Source: Streptomyces marianii (lineage in GTDB: Bacteria > Actinomycetota > Actinomycetes > Streptomycetales > Streptomycetaceae). Taken from it: 64,000 nucleotides of DNA. The translations under genes and the position numbers were made by a program. This document shows, one piece after another, positions 53,797 through 61,302 of this stretch. Position 1 is the first letter of the stretch. Each line of letters opens with the position of its first letter. The notes under the pieces are model-generated. The model worked only from the letters and a program-made list of their open reading frames with translations. It was not told where the DNA came from and did not search any database. The DNA is taken from the NCBI RefSeq assembly GCF_005795905.1, contig NZ_VAWE01000001.1, positions 5,259,001 through 5,323,000 on the forward strand. The letters run 5' to 3'.

Positions 53797-53895
53797 ATGG
53801 CCAGGATCAACGACGTCGGCGGCATGCAGGGCTTCGGGCCCATCGACACGGCCGACGACACGGAGCCCTTCCACGCCGACTGGGAGGCCCGGGTC
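53797..53895 (+). pseudogene. N-terminal fragment of nitrile hydratase beta subunit
   Basis: ATG 53797 opens MARINDVGGMQGFGPIDTAD and continues EPFHADWEARV, the standard start of the nitrile hydratase beta (or accessory) subunit. After residue 33 the sequence becomes Arg/Pro/Ser-rich and loses all similarity, so about 180 residues of the gene are missing. No alpha-subunit piece is visible nearby. Confidence 0.72.
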
Positions 53896-54061
53896 TCGCG
53901 GCCCCCGCGGGCCGGCATCCGCCCGTCCGCCCCGAGCCGCTTTCGTCCCCCCACCCCGAACCGCTCCGATCGGCAGTCCGCCCGGCCCCGGCGCTTCCGG
54001 GAGCCGGTTCCGGTGCCGAGCGGGCCCGGCCGTACACGACCGCCCGGCCCCGGACGAGGCG
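53896..54061. other. non-coding gap after the nitrile hydratase fragment
   Basis: 166 bases of GC-rich sequence without a recognisable feature, up to the 3' end of the minus-strand TPR gene. Confidence 0.4.
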
Positions 54062-55699
54062 TCAGGTCCCTGACGGTTCGCCGTCATGGGTCTCCCGCGG
54101 ACTCCCGGCCCGCCGGCTCGCCTGCGGATCACGCGGAGCACGGGAGTCGCCGTCGCGGGGCCGGGCGGTCCCGGAATCGCGGGGCTCGCCGGAGGCGTCC
54201 CCGCCCGGGCGGCGGGACGGGCGCTCCTCGCGGTCGTCCGCCGCCCCGTCGTCGTCCGGTGCCCCGTCGTCCTCCGGAGGCAGATCCTCGTCCGTCGCCC
54301 ACGGCTCACCCTCGACGTCGACGGGGCCGCCCGGAGGGGGATTGCCCAGGACCGAGACGGCGCGCTTCGCACGCGGCACCAGGAGTGGCGAGAAGTACGG
54401 ATTGAGGCGCAGAGCCTCCCTCAGGTGCCTGCGGGCCGGGCCGTCCTGGCCGAGCGCGCGCTCGATCTCGCCCTGGTGGTACAGGGACAGCGCGCTGCGC
54501 AGCCCGGGCGTCGTCGCACGCTTCAGGTACTTCAGCCCCTCCTGCGCCCGCCCCGCCCGGTACAGCGCCCAGCCCAGCGCGTCCGAGACGTGCGCGCTGC
54601 GGTGCCCCCGCTTCCACTCCTGCGCGAGGCGCTGCACCGCCGCCTTCGCCAGTCCGTGGTCCGCCTCGTACCGCGCCAGCGTCAGCTCCTCGCTCACCCC
54701 GTACTTCCGGGCCTTCGCGGTCAGCCGGCGCACCTTCTCGTAGAAGGCCCGTGCCTCCCCGGCCATGCCCAGCGACTCGTACAGCTCACCCGCCCGCAGG
54801 GCGTACTCGGGCATCGGCGCCCGTTCGATGGCCGCCCCGTAGTCCCGCAGCGCGTCATCCGTGCGGCCGAGCGCCGCCGAGGCCCGTCCCCGCCCCGCCA
54901 GGGACGGATGGTGGCCGGGCTCCAGCCGGAGCGCGGTGTCGAAGTACGCCGCCGCCTGCTTGGGCTCGCCCCGCTCCCAGGCCAGCTCGCCGAGCCGGTG
55001 CAGCGCCGCGGACCGCTCAGCCTTGCCGCCCGACCGGGACGACGCCTCGTCCGCCAGCGCCTCGGCGTCCTCTTGCCTGCCGTTGTCGCGGTGCACCTGG
55101 GAGGCCCGCATCAGGGTCTGCACGGTGCGGGGCCGCAGTTCCTCCAGCGTCTGAAGGGCCTTCGCGGCCGCCCCGTAGGAGCCGAGCCCGCTGTACGCGT
55201 CGATCAGCACCGGATACGCCGTCCACTGCTCCGGCGACCGCGCCCGGACGCTCTCGGCCCAGCGTCGAGCCGTGGCGAAGTCCCGCCGGGCGTTGGCCAG
55301 CGCCGCCATCCCCAGTTGGGCGTCCGCATTGCCCTTCTCGCCCGGCAGCGCCTCCAGCGAACGCCGCAGGGCCTTCTCCGCCCGGCGGAAGTCCGTCCGG
55401 TCGCCCAGCAGGGCGCCCTGCGCCAGGTAGGCCGAGCCGAGCACCGCCCACGACAGGTGGTCGCCGGGATTCCCGGCCAGCCGGTGCTCCTGAGCTGCGA
55501 TCAGCGCCGACAACTCGGCCGCCGACAGGGCCGCCCCGGGGCCCTCCGCCAGTACGGTCCGGGCCGCGGGACCCGGTGCGGGCAGGGGCGGCCCGTCGTC
55601 CCGGCCCGGGCCGACGAGCACGATTCCGGTGGCGACCGCCCCGGCGGCCAGCGAGGCGATCACTGCGTTCCTGGCAAGTGGCGCGTATCGCTTCTTCAT
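54062..55699 (-). CDS. TPR-repeat protein with N-terminal membrane helix
   Basis: 545 residues from ATG 55699 (MKKRYAPLARNAVIASLAAG). A signal-anchor helix lies at about residues 10-30. Tetratricopeptide repeats fill about 60-460, for example AERSAALHRLGELAWERGEP and AAAYFDTALRLEPGHHPSLA and YALRAGELYESLGMAGEARA. The last 90 residues are an acidic/basic disordered tail. It probably scaffolds an extracytoplasmic complex; partner unknown. It overlaps no other gene and is divergent from the GlcD-like oxidase. Confidence 0.9.
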   Translation of the reverse strand: MKKRYAPLARNAVIASLAAGAVATGIVLVGPGRDDGPPLPAPGPAARTVLAEGPGAALSAAELSALIAAQEHRLAGNPGDHLSWAVLGSAYLAQGALLGDRTDFRRAEKALRRSLEALPGEKGNADAQLGMAALANARRDFATARRWAESVRARSPEQWTAYPVLIDAYSGLGSYGAAAKALQTLEELRPRTVQTLMRASQVHRDNGRQEDAEALADEASSRSGGKAERSAALHRLGELAWERGEPKQAAAYFDTALRLEPGHHPSLAGRGRASAALGRTDDALRDYGAAIERAPMPEYALRAGELYESLGMAGEARAFYEKVRRLTAKARKYGVSEELTLARYEADHGLAKAAVQRLAQEWKRGHRSAHVSDALGWALYRAGRAQEGLKYLKRATTPGLRSALSLYHQGEIERALGQDGPARRHLREALRLNPYFSPLLVPRAKRAVSVLGNPPPGGPVDVEGEPWATDEDLPPEDDGAPDDDGAADDREERPSRRPGGDASGEPRDSGTARPRDGDSRAPRDPQASRRAGSPRETHDGEPSGT

Positions 55700-55808
55700 G
55701 GCGATCACTGTGCGCCACCCTCCGGTCCCGTACGAAGTGCCCACCCGGCGGAGCGACGCGGATCGCAGACGGGTTCACACCGATGGCCCCCGGTGCGAAT
55801 CTGGGATC

Positions 55809-57176
55809 ATGGACGATCTCCTCTCCCGGCTCGGCGAGAACCTCCCGCCCGAAGCCCTGATCACCGATCCCGACGTCACGGCCTCGTACCGCAACGACAT
55901 GGCGAGCTTCTGTGACGCGGGCACCCCGGCCGTCGTGGTGCTGCCGCGCACGGTCGAGCAGGTCCAGCACGTCATGCGCACGGCGACAGAACTCCGCGTC
56001 CCCGTCGTGCCGCAGGGGGCCCGCACCGGCCTGTCCGGCGCCGCCAACGCCTCCGACGGCTGCATCGTCCTCTCCCTCGTCAAGATGGACCGCATCCTGG
56101 AGATCAGCCCGGTCGACCGGATCGCCGTCGTGGAGCCCGGTGTCGTCAACGCCGTGCTGTCACGGGCCGTCGGCGAGCACGGGCTGTACTACCCGCCGGA
56201 TCCGTCCAGCTGGGAGACGTGCACCATCGGCGGCAACATCGGCACCGCGTCCGGCGGACTGTGCTGTGTGAAGTACGGCGTCACCGCCGAGTACGTGCTC
56301 GGCCTCGAGGTCGTCCTGGCCGACGGCCGGCTCCTCAGCACCGGCCGCCGCACGGCCAAGGGCGTCGCCGGCTACGACCTCACCCGGCTCTTCGTCGGCT
56401 CGGAGGGGAGCCTCGGCATCGTTGTCAGAGCCGTGCTCGCGCTCCGGCCGAAGCCGCCCCCGCAGCTCGTCCTCGCCGCGGAGTTCCCCTCGGCCGCCAC
56501 CGCGTGCGACGCCGTCTGCGCGATCATGGAGCGGGGCCACACGCCGTCGCTGCTGGAGATCATGGACCGTACGACCATCCGGGCCGTCAACGCGATGGCG
56601 CAGATGGGCCTTCCGGACACCACCGAGGCGCTGCTCCTCGCCGCCTTCGACACCCCCGACCCCGGGCCCGACCTCGCCGCAGTCGGGGAGCTGTGCGCCG
56701 CTGCGGGCGCCACCCAGGTCGTCCCCGCCGAGGACGCGGCCGAATCGGAGCTGCTGCTCCAGGCGCGCCGGCTGTCGCTGACCGCGCTGGAGGCGGTCAG
56801 GAGCGCGACGATGATCGACGACGTCTGCGTACCGCGTTCCCGGCTCGCGGCGATGATCGACGGCACCGCGGCCATCGCGGAGAAGTACGACCTCACCATC
56901 GGCCTCTGCGCCCACGCGGGCGACGGCAACACCCACCCCGTCGTCTGCTTCGACCACCACGACCCCGGCGAATCCGCCCGCGCCCGCGAGTCGTTCGACG
57001 AGATCATGGCCCTCGGCCTGGAGCTCGGCGGCACGATCACCGGCGAACACGGCGTGGGCGTCCTGAAGAAGGAATGGCTGGCCCGCGAACTCGGCCCGGT
57101 CGGTGTCGAGTTGCAGCAGGCGGTCAAGAAGGCCTTCGACCCGCTCGGCATCCTCAACCCCGGCAAGCTGTTCTAG
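55809..57176 (+). CDS. FAD-binding oxidase of the GlcD/D-lactate dehydrogenase family
   Basis: 455 residues from ATG 55809. The PCMH FAD-binding region shows VVPQGARTGLSGAANASDGC, PPDPSSWETCTIGGNIGTAS, TGRRTAKGVAGYDLTRLFVG and SEGSLGIV. The C-terminal domain has CAHAGDGNTHPVVCFD and GTITGEHGVGVLKKEWL, with the His and Glu used by 2-hydroxyacid oxidases. Likely substrates are glycolate or D-lactate. No Fe-S subunit gene is adjacent. Confidence 0.95.
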   Translation: MDDLLSRLGENLPPEALITDPDVTASYRNDMASFCDAGTPAVVVLPRTVEQVQHVMRTATELRVPVVPQGARTGLSGAANASDGCIVLSLVKMDRILEISPVDRIAVVEPGVVNAVLSRAVGEHGLYYPPDPSSWETCTIGGNIGTASGGLCCVKYGVTAEYVLGLEVVLADGRLLSTGRRTAKGVAGYDLTRLFVGSEGSLGIVVRAVLALRPKPPPQLVLAAEFPSAATACDAVCAIMERGHTPSLLEIMDRTTIRAVNAMAQMGLPDTTEALLLAAFDTPDPGPDLAAVGELCAAAGATQVVPAEDAAESELLLQARRLSLTALEAVRSATMIDDVCVPRSRLAAMIDGTAAIAEKYDLTIGLCAHAGDGNTHPVVCFDHHDPGESARARESFDEIMALGLELGGTITGEHGVGVLKKEWLARELGPVGVELQQAVKKAFDPLGILNPGKLF

Positions 57177-57249
57177 GTGTCCCCGTCACGTCAGTGACGC
57201 GTTCCCCCGGCCCGGCGTCCGTCTGCCACGTCCGGCAACCGTCTTCCGT

Positions 57250-57330
57250 GTCCACGGGCCCGTCCCCGTCCACGGGCCCGTACCCGTCCGTGTCCACGGG
57301 CCCGTACCCGTCCCCGTCCCCGTCCCCGGG
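57250..57330. repeat. short GC-rich tandem repeats (TCCACGGGCCCGT)
   Basis: TCCACGGGCCCGT starts at 57251, 57269 and 57293, separated by CCCGTCC-type hexamers. ACGGGCCCGT is itself palindromic, so the block forms several alternative hairpins between the convergent oxidase and ssgG genes. Confidence 0.85.
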
Positions 57331-57377
57331 CCGGCACCGCGGACACCGCCTTGCAGCCCTTCCCGCCGCCACTCCGG

Positions 57378-57881
57378 CTACGCCTCACCGTCCTTCGGCT
57401 CTTCCGAGGGACGGGACCCGTCGCCGCCGAGGGCTGGGGAGGGGCCGCGGCCGTGGAGACCGTCGGCCGGGGCCGGAGCGAGCAGCTCCGCCAGCTCGGC
57501 CTCGAACCCGAGGTGCTCGGGTTCCGTCCCCGGCGGCACCGCTCGCAGCGTCCGCTCCAGCCACGCCGACACCTGCGCGGAGGGGGCCTCCAGCAGGGCC
57601 TCGCCTTCCGGCGAGCTCAGCGCTATGTGGATGACGCTGCGCCCGCCCTCCCTCGTGGGCCAGACGCGGACGTCGCCCTCGCCGCACGCCCGGAAGACCC
57701 CCTCCACCATGAGTTCACGGGCGAACGTCCAGTGCACGGGGTGCTCGGACCCGATGTGGAAGGTGATGTGCACGGCATACGCGTCATCTCCCCGGTAGGT
57801 GAGCCTGGCCGGCACGGGGACACTGCGCTCCGGCGACAGGACAAGCTTGAGCTCCAGCTCTCGTTCCACCACGGTGTGCAT
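57378..57881 (-). CDS. ssgG: SsgA-like sporulation protein (SsgG)
   Basis: 167 residues from ATG 57881 (MHTVVERELELKLVLSPERS). VPVPARLTYRGDDAYAVHIT with FHIGSEHPVHWTFARELMVE and GRSVIHIALSSPEGEALLEA are the conserved core of the SsgA-like family, which is unique to morphologically complex actinomycetes and guides septum placement during sporulation. The Gly/Pro-rich C-terminal tail of about 40 residues is extra. Assignment to ssgG rather than another paralog rests on gene order (near hppD and the M6 protease) recalled from S. coelicolor. Confidence 0.88.
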   Translation of the reverse strand: MHTVVERELELKLVLSPERSVPVPARLTYRGDDAYAVHITFHIGSEHPVHWTFARELMVEGVFRACGEGDVRVWPTREGGRSVIHIALSSPEGEALLEAPSAQVSAWLERTLRAVPPGTEPEHLGFEAELAELLAPAPADGLHGRGPSPALGGDGSRPSEEPKDGEA

Positions 57882-58146
57882 GAGACTGCGACTTCCTTTC
57901 CTGGTACGAGGCCCCGGGGCGGGCCACGCAGGGAGAGAGCGCCATCCCCGCCGACTATTACGCGACTTCCGCCCCCAACTTCTCAGTGACCGCGCTCGCG
58001 GTCGCGGCAGTGCGGCACAGTGATACCGGAAAGTGGGCCTTACGCCGGGACGGGCCCAGCACGGCGCGCCGGTCTGATAGATGTGGACCCTTAAATCGAC
58101 CCCCTCGACCCCCTCGACGCCCTCCAGGAGATACGGGACCACGGTG

Positions 58147-59685
58147 ATGAGCGCCCCCACCCCGGCAACCGGCGACGGCAGCCCCACGCCTGGCTACTAC
58201 CCCGATCCGTCCATCCCGGGATACGTCCGGTACTGGAACGGCACGGCGTGGGTGCCGGGCACGAGCCGGCCGGCGCCCAAGGACGGCGAGACGATGCCGG
58301 CGTCACCGCCCTCGGCACACGCGACCTCCGCGCCGCCCGCGGCTGTGGTGCCGCCCGCCCCGTCCGTGCCGACGGTCGAGGAGACGGGGCCCGTCTTCCT
58401 GGACGAGGCCCCGGATCCGTCCGCCGGCGGCCGCCCGGACCCGTCCGCCGCCTGGGGGGCCGACGCCTCGCGCCAGTCGGGCTTCGGCGGCGACCGCGAC
58501 CGCCGGGTCTCCTGGGGTTCCGCACCCCAGGACCCGCGCGCCGGAGGGCTGCCGGGCTCCGGTGCGGACGCCTCGGCACCGGTCGCGGGCCAGGCCTGGG
58601 ACAGAACGGACGCCAGGGTCCAGGACCCTCGTGCGGCAGGCGCGGCGGGAGCGGGCACGGGCGACGGTGGGGGACCGCCCGGAGTCCGGTTCGGCCGGCC
58701 GGCCGGCAGGCAGGCGCTCGACGACGACCCGGAGCCGGCGGGCGCCGTGCCGGACCCGACCGGTGGCGCCCTGCCCGGTGTGCGCAGTGTCGGCGGGCCC
58801 GCCGAGGAGCCGGAGCGGCCGGTGTCCGACGGCACGGTCACCACCCGTGTCGCCCAGGGTTCGCAGCGCGGCACGCCGACCGCCGAGGGCACGATGTCGA
58901 TCCGTACGAGGACGTCCTCTCCGCAGCAGCCCGCGCAGCCAACGGCACAGACGCAGGCCCCCGCCCAGGCGCCGGCGCAGCCGCAGGTGCCGGCCCAGCA
59001 GCCGGCGCCCACGCCCCCGGCTCGGCAGCCGCAGGAGCCGGAGCCGCAGCAGCCGCCCGTGTCCGCGGGGCCGGGCGGTGGGTCCGCCTCCTGGGCGCAG
59101 CAGGTCCACCGGCTGGCGCAGACCCCCGAGGAGGAGCCGCCGGTCGTTCCCTGGAAACCCCCGGTCAGCGATCCGTTCCTGCTGGCCGCTCAGGCCCAGG
59201 CCTCGGCCCGGCCCGCGAAGCTCGGCCGGCGTTTCGCGGCCCGGCTGATCGACACCGCCGTCCTGGGCGCGCTCGTGGCCGCCTCCTCGTACCCGTTCGT
59301 CTCCGCGGCGCTCGCGCACATCGACGAGAAGATCCAGGCGGCGAAGCTGTCCGGGGAGACGGTCACGGTCTGGCTGATCGACGGTACGACCGCCTTCCAT
59401 CTCGGGCTCTCGCTCATCACGATGCTCGTGCTCGGCACGCTCTACGAGGCGCTGCCGACCTCCAGGTGGGGTCGTACGCTCGGCAAGCGGCTGCTGGGGC
59501 TCCAGGTGCGGGACATCGAGTCGCACGAGCCGCCGTCGTTCGTGGCGGCCCTGCTGCGCTGGCTGGTGCACGGCTTCCTGGGCGTGCTCGTCGTCGGTGT
59601 CCTCAACGTGTTGTGGTGCGTGTTCGACCGCCCGTGGCGGCAGTGCTGGCACGACAAGGCGGCGCGTACGTTCGTGGCCGGCTGA
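58147..59685 (+). CDS. RDD-family membrane protein with DUF2510 domain
   Basis: 512 residues from ATG 58147 (GTG 58144 also possible). The N-terminal TPGYYPDPSIPGYVRYWNGT with AWV is a DUF2510 domain. Residues about 45-360 are disordered (Pro, Gly, Ala, Gln-rich), and the C-terminal 150 residues form the RDD domain with three to four helices: RRFAARLIDTAVLGALVAAS (Arg-Asp), GRTLGKRLLGLQVRD and WHDKAARTFV. RDD proteins are linked to transport or chaperone roles in the membrane; function here is unknown. It is divergent from ssgG. Confidence 0.92.
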   Translation: MSAPTPATGDGSPTPGYYPDPSIPGYVRYWNGTAWVPGTSRPAPKDGETMPASPPSAHATSAPPAAVVPPAPSVPTVEETGPVFLDEAPDPSAGGRPDPSAAWGADASRQSGFGGDRDRRVSWGSAPQDPRAGGLPGSGADASAPVAGQAWDRTDARVQDPRAAGAAGAGTGDGGGPPGVRFGRPAGRQALDDDPEPAGAVPDPTGGALPGVRSVGGPAEEPERPVSDGTVTTRVAQGSQRGTPTAEGTMSIRTRTSSPQQPAQPTAQTQAPAQAPAQPQVPAQQPAPTPPARQPQEPEPQQPPVSAGPGGGSASWAQQVHRLAQTPEEEPPVVPWKPPVSDPFLLAAQAQASARPAKLGRRFAARLIDTAVLGALVAASSYPFVSAALAHIDEKIQAAKLSGETVTVWLIDGTTAFHLGLSLITMLVLGTLYEALPTSRWGRTLGKRLLGLQVRDIESHEPPSFVAALLRWLVHGFLGVLVVGVLNVLWCVFDRPWRQCWHDKAARTFVAG

Positions 59686-59715
59686 CGCCCCGTTCGTCCC
59701 GTTGGCCCTGCCGTC

Positions 59716-59745
59716 CCCCGAACGGCTCTTGAGCCGTTGCGGGGC
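59716..59745 (+). terminator. terminator between the two RDD genes
   Basis: CCCCGA-ACGGCTC and GAGCCGTTGCGGGG pair around a short TT loop with one bulge. Confidence 0.65.
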
Positions 59746-59771
59746 CCGGTGGGGCGGGGTGCACTGCCCCC

Positions 59772-60575
59772 ATGAGCAACGACCAGCCGCCCGGCCCGCC
59801 GCCCGAGGACGATCCGTTCCGCAAGAGGCCGCAGCAGCCGCAGGAGCCCACGCCCCCGGGCGGGCAACCGCCCCCCGGCGGTCCTCCGCCGAGCGAGGGT
59901 CCCCACGGTGCGCCGCCGCCCGGTGGCGGCGGTCCCTACGGCACCCCGCCGCCCGGTGGAGGCCCGCACGGAGCCCCGCCTCCCGGCGGTCCTCCACCGC
60001 CGGGTGCCGGCTCGCCGTACGGCTCGCCCTACGGTGCCCCGCCGCCGCACGATCCGCACGCCTACGGGGGCGACCCCTACGGAGGGGGCGATCCGCTCCA
60101 GGGGATGCCCCCGCTGGCCGACTCCGGCAAGCGCATCCTCGCGCGCATCATCGACTGGCTGATCGTCGCCATCCCGCTGCTGATCATCGGCATCCCGTTC
60201 GGGATCTACGACAGGGTCGCGTCCGGGGACGGCTTCGACGAGTGGGTGGCGAGCAGCAGCACCGGTGGGCAGTGGGTGTTCCAGCTCATCTCGATCATCG
60301 CCTACGTCGGCTACGACACCCTGATGGTGCGCAGCTCGGGCCAGACACTGGGCAAGAAGCTCATGAACATGCGCGTGGCGATGCTCAACGACGGGAGCAC
60401 GCCCGACACCGGCTCCTCCCTCACGCGCGCCGTGGTGCTCTGGCTGCCGCAGCTGATCTGCTGCCCGTGTCTGTGGCCGCTGATCCTGCTGATCCTCATC
60501 CTGGTGGACAAGCCGTACAAGCAGGGCCTGCACGACAAGGCCGCCAAGACGGTGGTGGTGTCAACGGCGCCCTGA
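59772..60575 (+). CDS. RDD-family membrane protein with Pro/Gly-rich N terminus
   Basis: 267 residues. Residues 1-105 are Pro/Gly-rich (PPPGGGGPYGTPPPGGGPHG type), followed by an RDD domain: KRILARIIDWLIVAIPLLII, SSGQTLGKKLMNMRVAMLND and KQGLHDKAAKTVVV. It is a paralog of the preceding gene, which suggests tandem duplication followed by divergence of the N-terminal part. The intervening hairpin may uncouple their expression. Confidence 0.93.
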   Translation: MSNDQPPGPPPEDDPFRKRPQQPQEPTPPGGQPPPGGPPPSEGPHGAPPPGGGGPYGTPPPGGGPHGAPPPGGPPPPGAGSPYGSPYGAPPPHDPHAYGGDPYGGGDPLQGMPPLADSGKRILARIIDWLIVAIPLLIIGIPFGIYDRVASGDGFDEWVASSSTGGQWVFQLISIIAYVGYDTLMVRSSGQTLGKKLMNMRVAMLNDGSTPDTGSSLTRAVVLWLPQLICCPCLWPLILLILILVDKPYKQGLHDKAAKTVVVSTAP

Positions 60576-60875
60576 GTGCTGCCCGACGCGGTACCGGTCC
60601 GGGGTGGGGGCGACGGGCACCCGGGCCGAGGGCTCCGCGGGGAGGGAGCGGTCCTCGACGGCGGCCGCACGGCCTCGACCGGCCGTGCGCGCCGCCTTGG
60701 TCCTGTCCGGCGCCGGCAGGCTCACGGCGACCAGCAGGCCCAGCGCGAGGGCGGTGACCCCGACGACGGCGACCCCGAGCGCCGTCGTCGCACGGGAGAT
60801 CAGAAGCATGGCGACGGTCGAGACGACGACGGTGGCCGAACCGTAGGCGAGCTGTGCGGCAGTCGGACGCGGCAT
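60561..60875 (-). CDS. small two-helix membrane protein
   Basis: 104 residues from ATG 60875 (MPRPTAAQLAYGSATVVVST); an in-frame start at 60899 would add eight. Two hydrophobic helices (about residues 8-29 and 34-54) are followed by a basic tail. No family recognised. It converges with the RDD gene and overlaps its last 15 bases. Confidence 0.65.
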   Translation of the reverse strand: MPRPTAAQLAYGSATVVVSTVAMLLISRATTALGVAVVGVTALALGLLVAVSLPAPDRTKAARTAGRGRAAAVEDRSLPAEPSARVPVAPTPDRYRVGQHSGRR

Positions 60876-61302
60876 GACGGTTTCCGTCCCTCGAGGCATC
60901 GATGTCGGTGGTGTGTCGCAGAGGGTCGCCCTGTCCGGCGGCCCTACGAGGGTGGATGCCCGAGGGGGACCGGTAGTAAGCGTGACCTAACCCACGGTAC
61001 CGGTGCACTGGGGGCGCATCGAGTCACGCGTCTCACGAACCGGCCCTGCGGGTGCGCCTGTTGACCGGAGGGCCGGGTCGCGAGGGGGGCGCCGCGATGG
61101 ACCAGGCCGTGAACGCGCGAGGCACGTCCGCTATCCGGAACTGTGCTACTGCATAGTGCAGTTGGCCTGTCCAAGTCAAGGTCTGTTTTTTCTCCGTCAA
61201 CTCCGGTCGAATGTCGTCACTTGTGACGCGCTGCCGCGCGCGGATCCACCCCACATTCCTTGGACCCGCGGTACGCCGGCGCGCAGGGGAGGACACCTTC
61301 AA
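60876..61302. other. 427-base region upstream of the M6 protease gene
   Basis: Divergent promoters must lie here. TTGCCTGTCC-rich and lower-GC sequence at 61140-61225 (CTACTGCATAGTGCAGTTGG, then TCTGTTTTTTCTCCGTCAAC) includes the palindrome CTGCATAGTGCAG (61147-61159), a possible operator. A GGGGAGGACACC ribosome site precedes GTG 61303. No gene seen. Confidence 0.55.
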
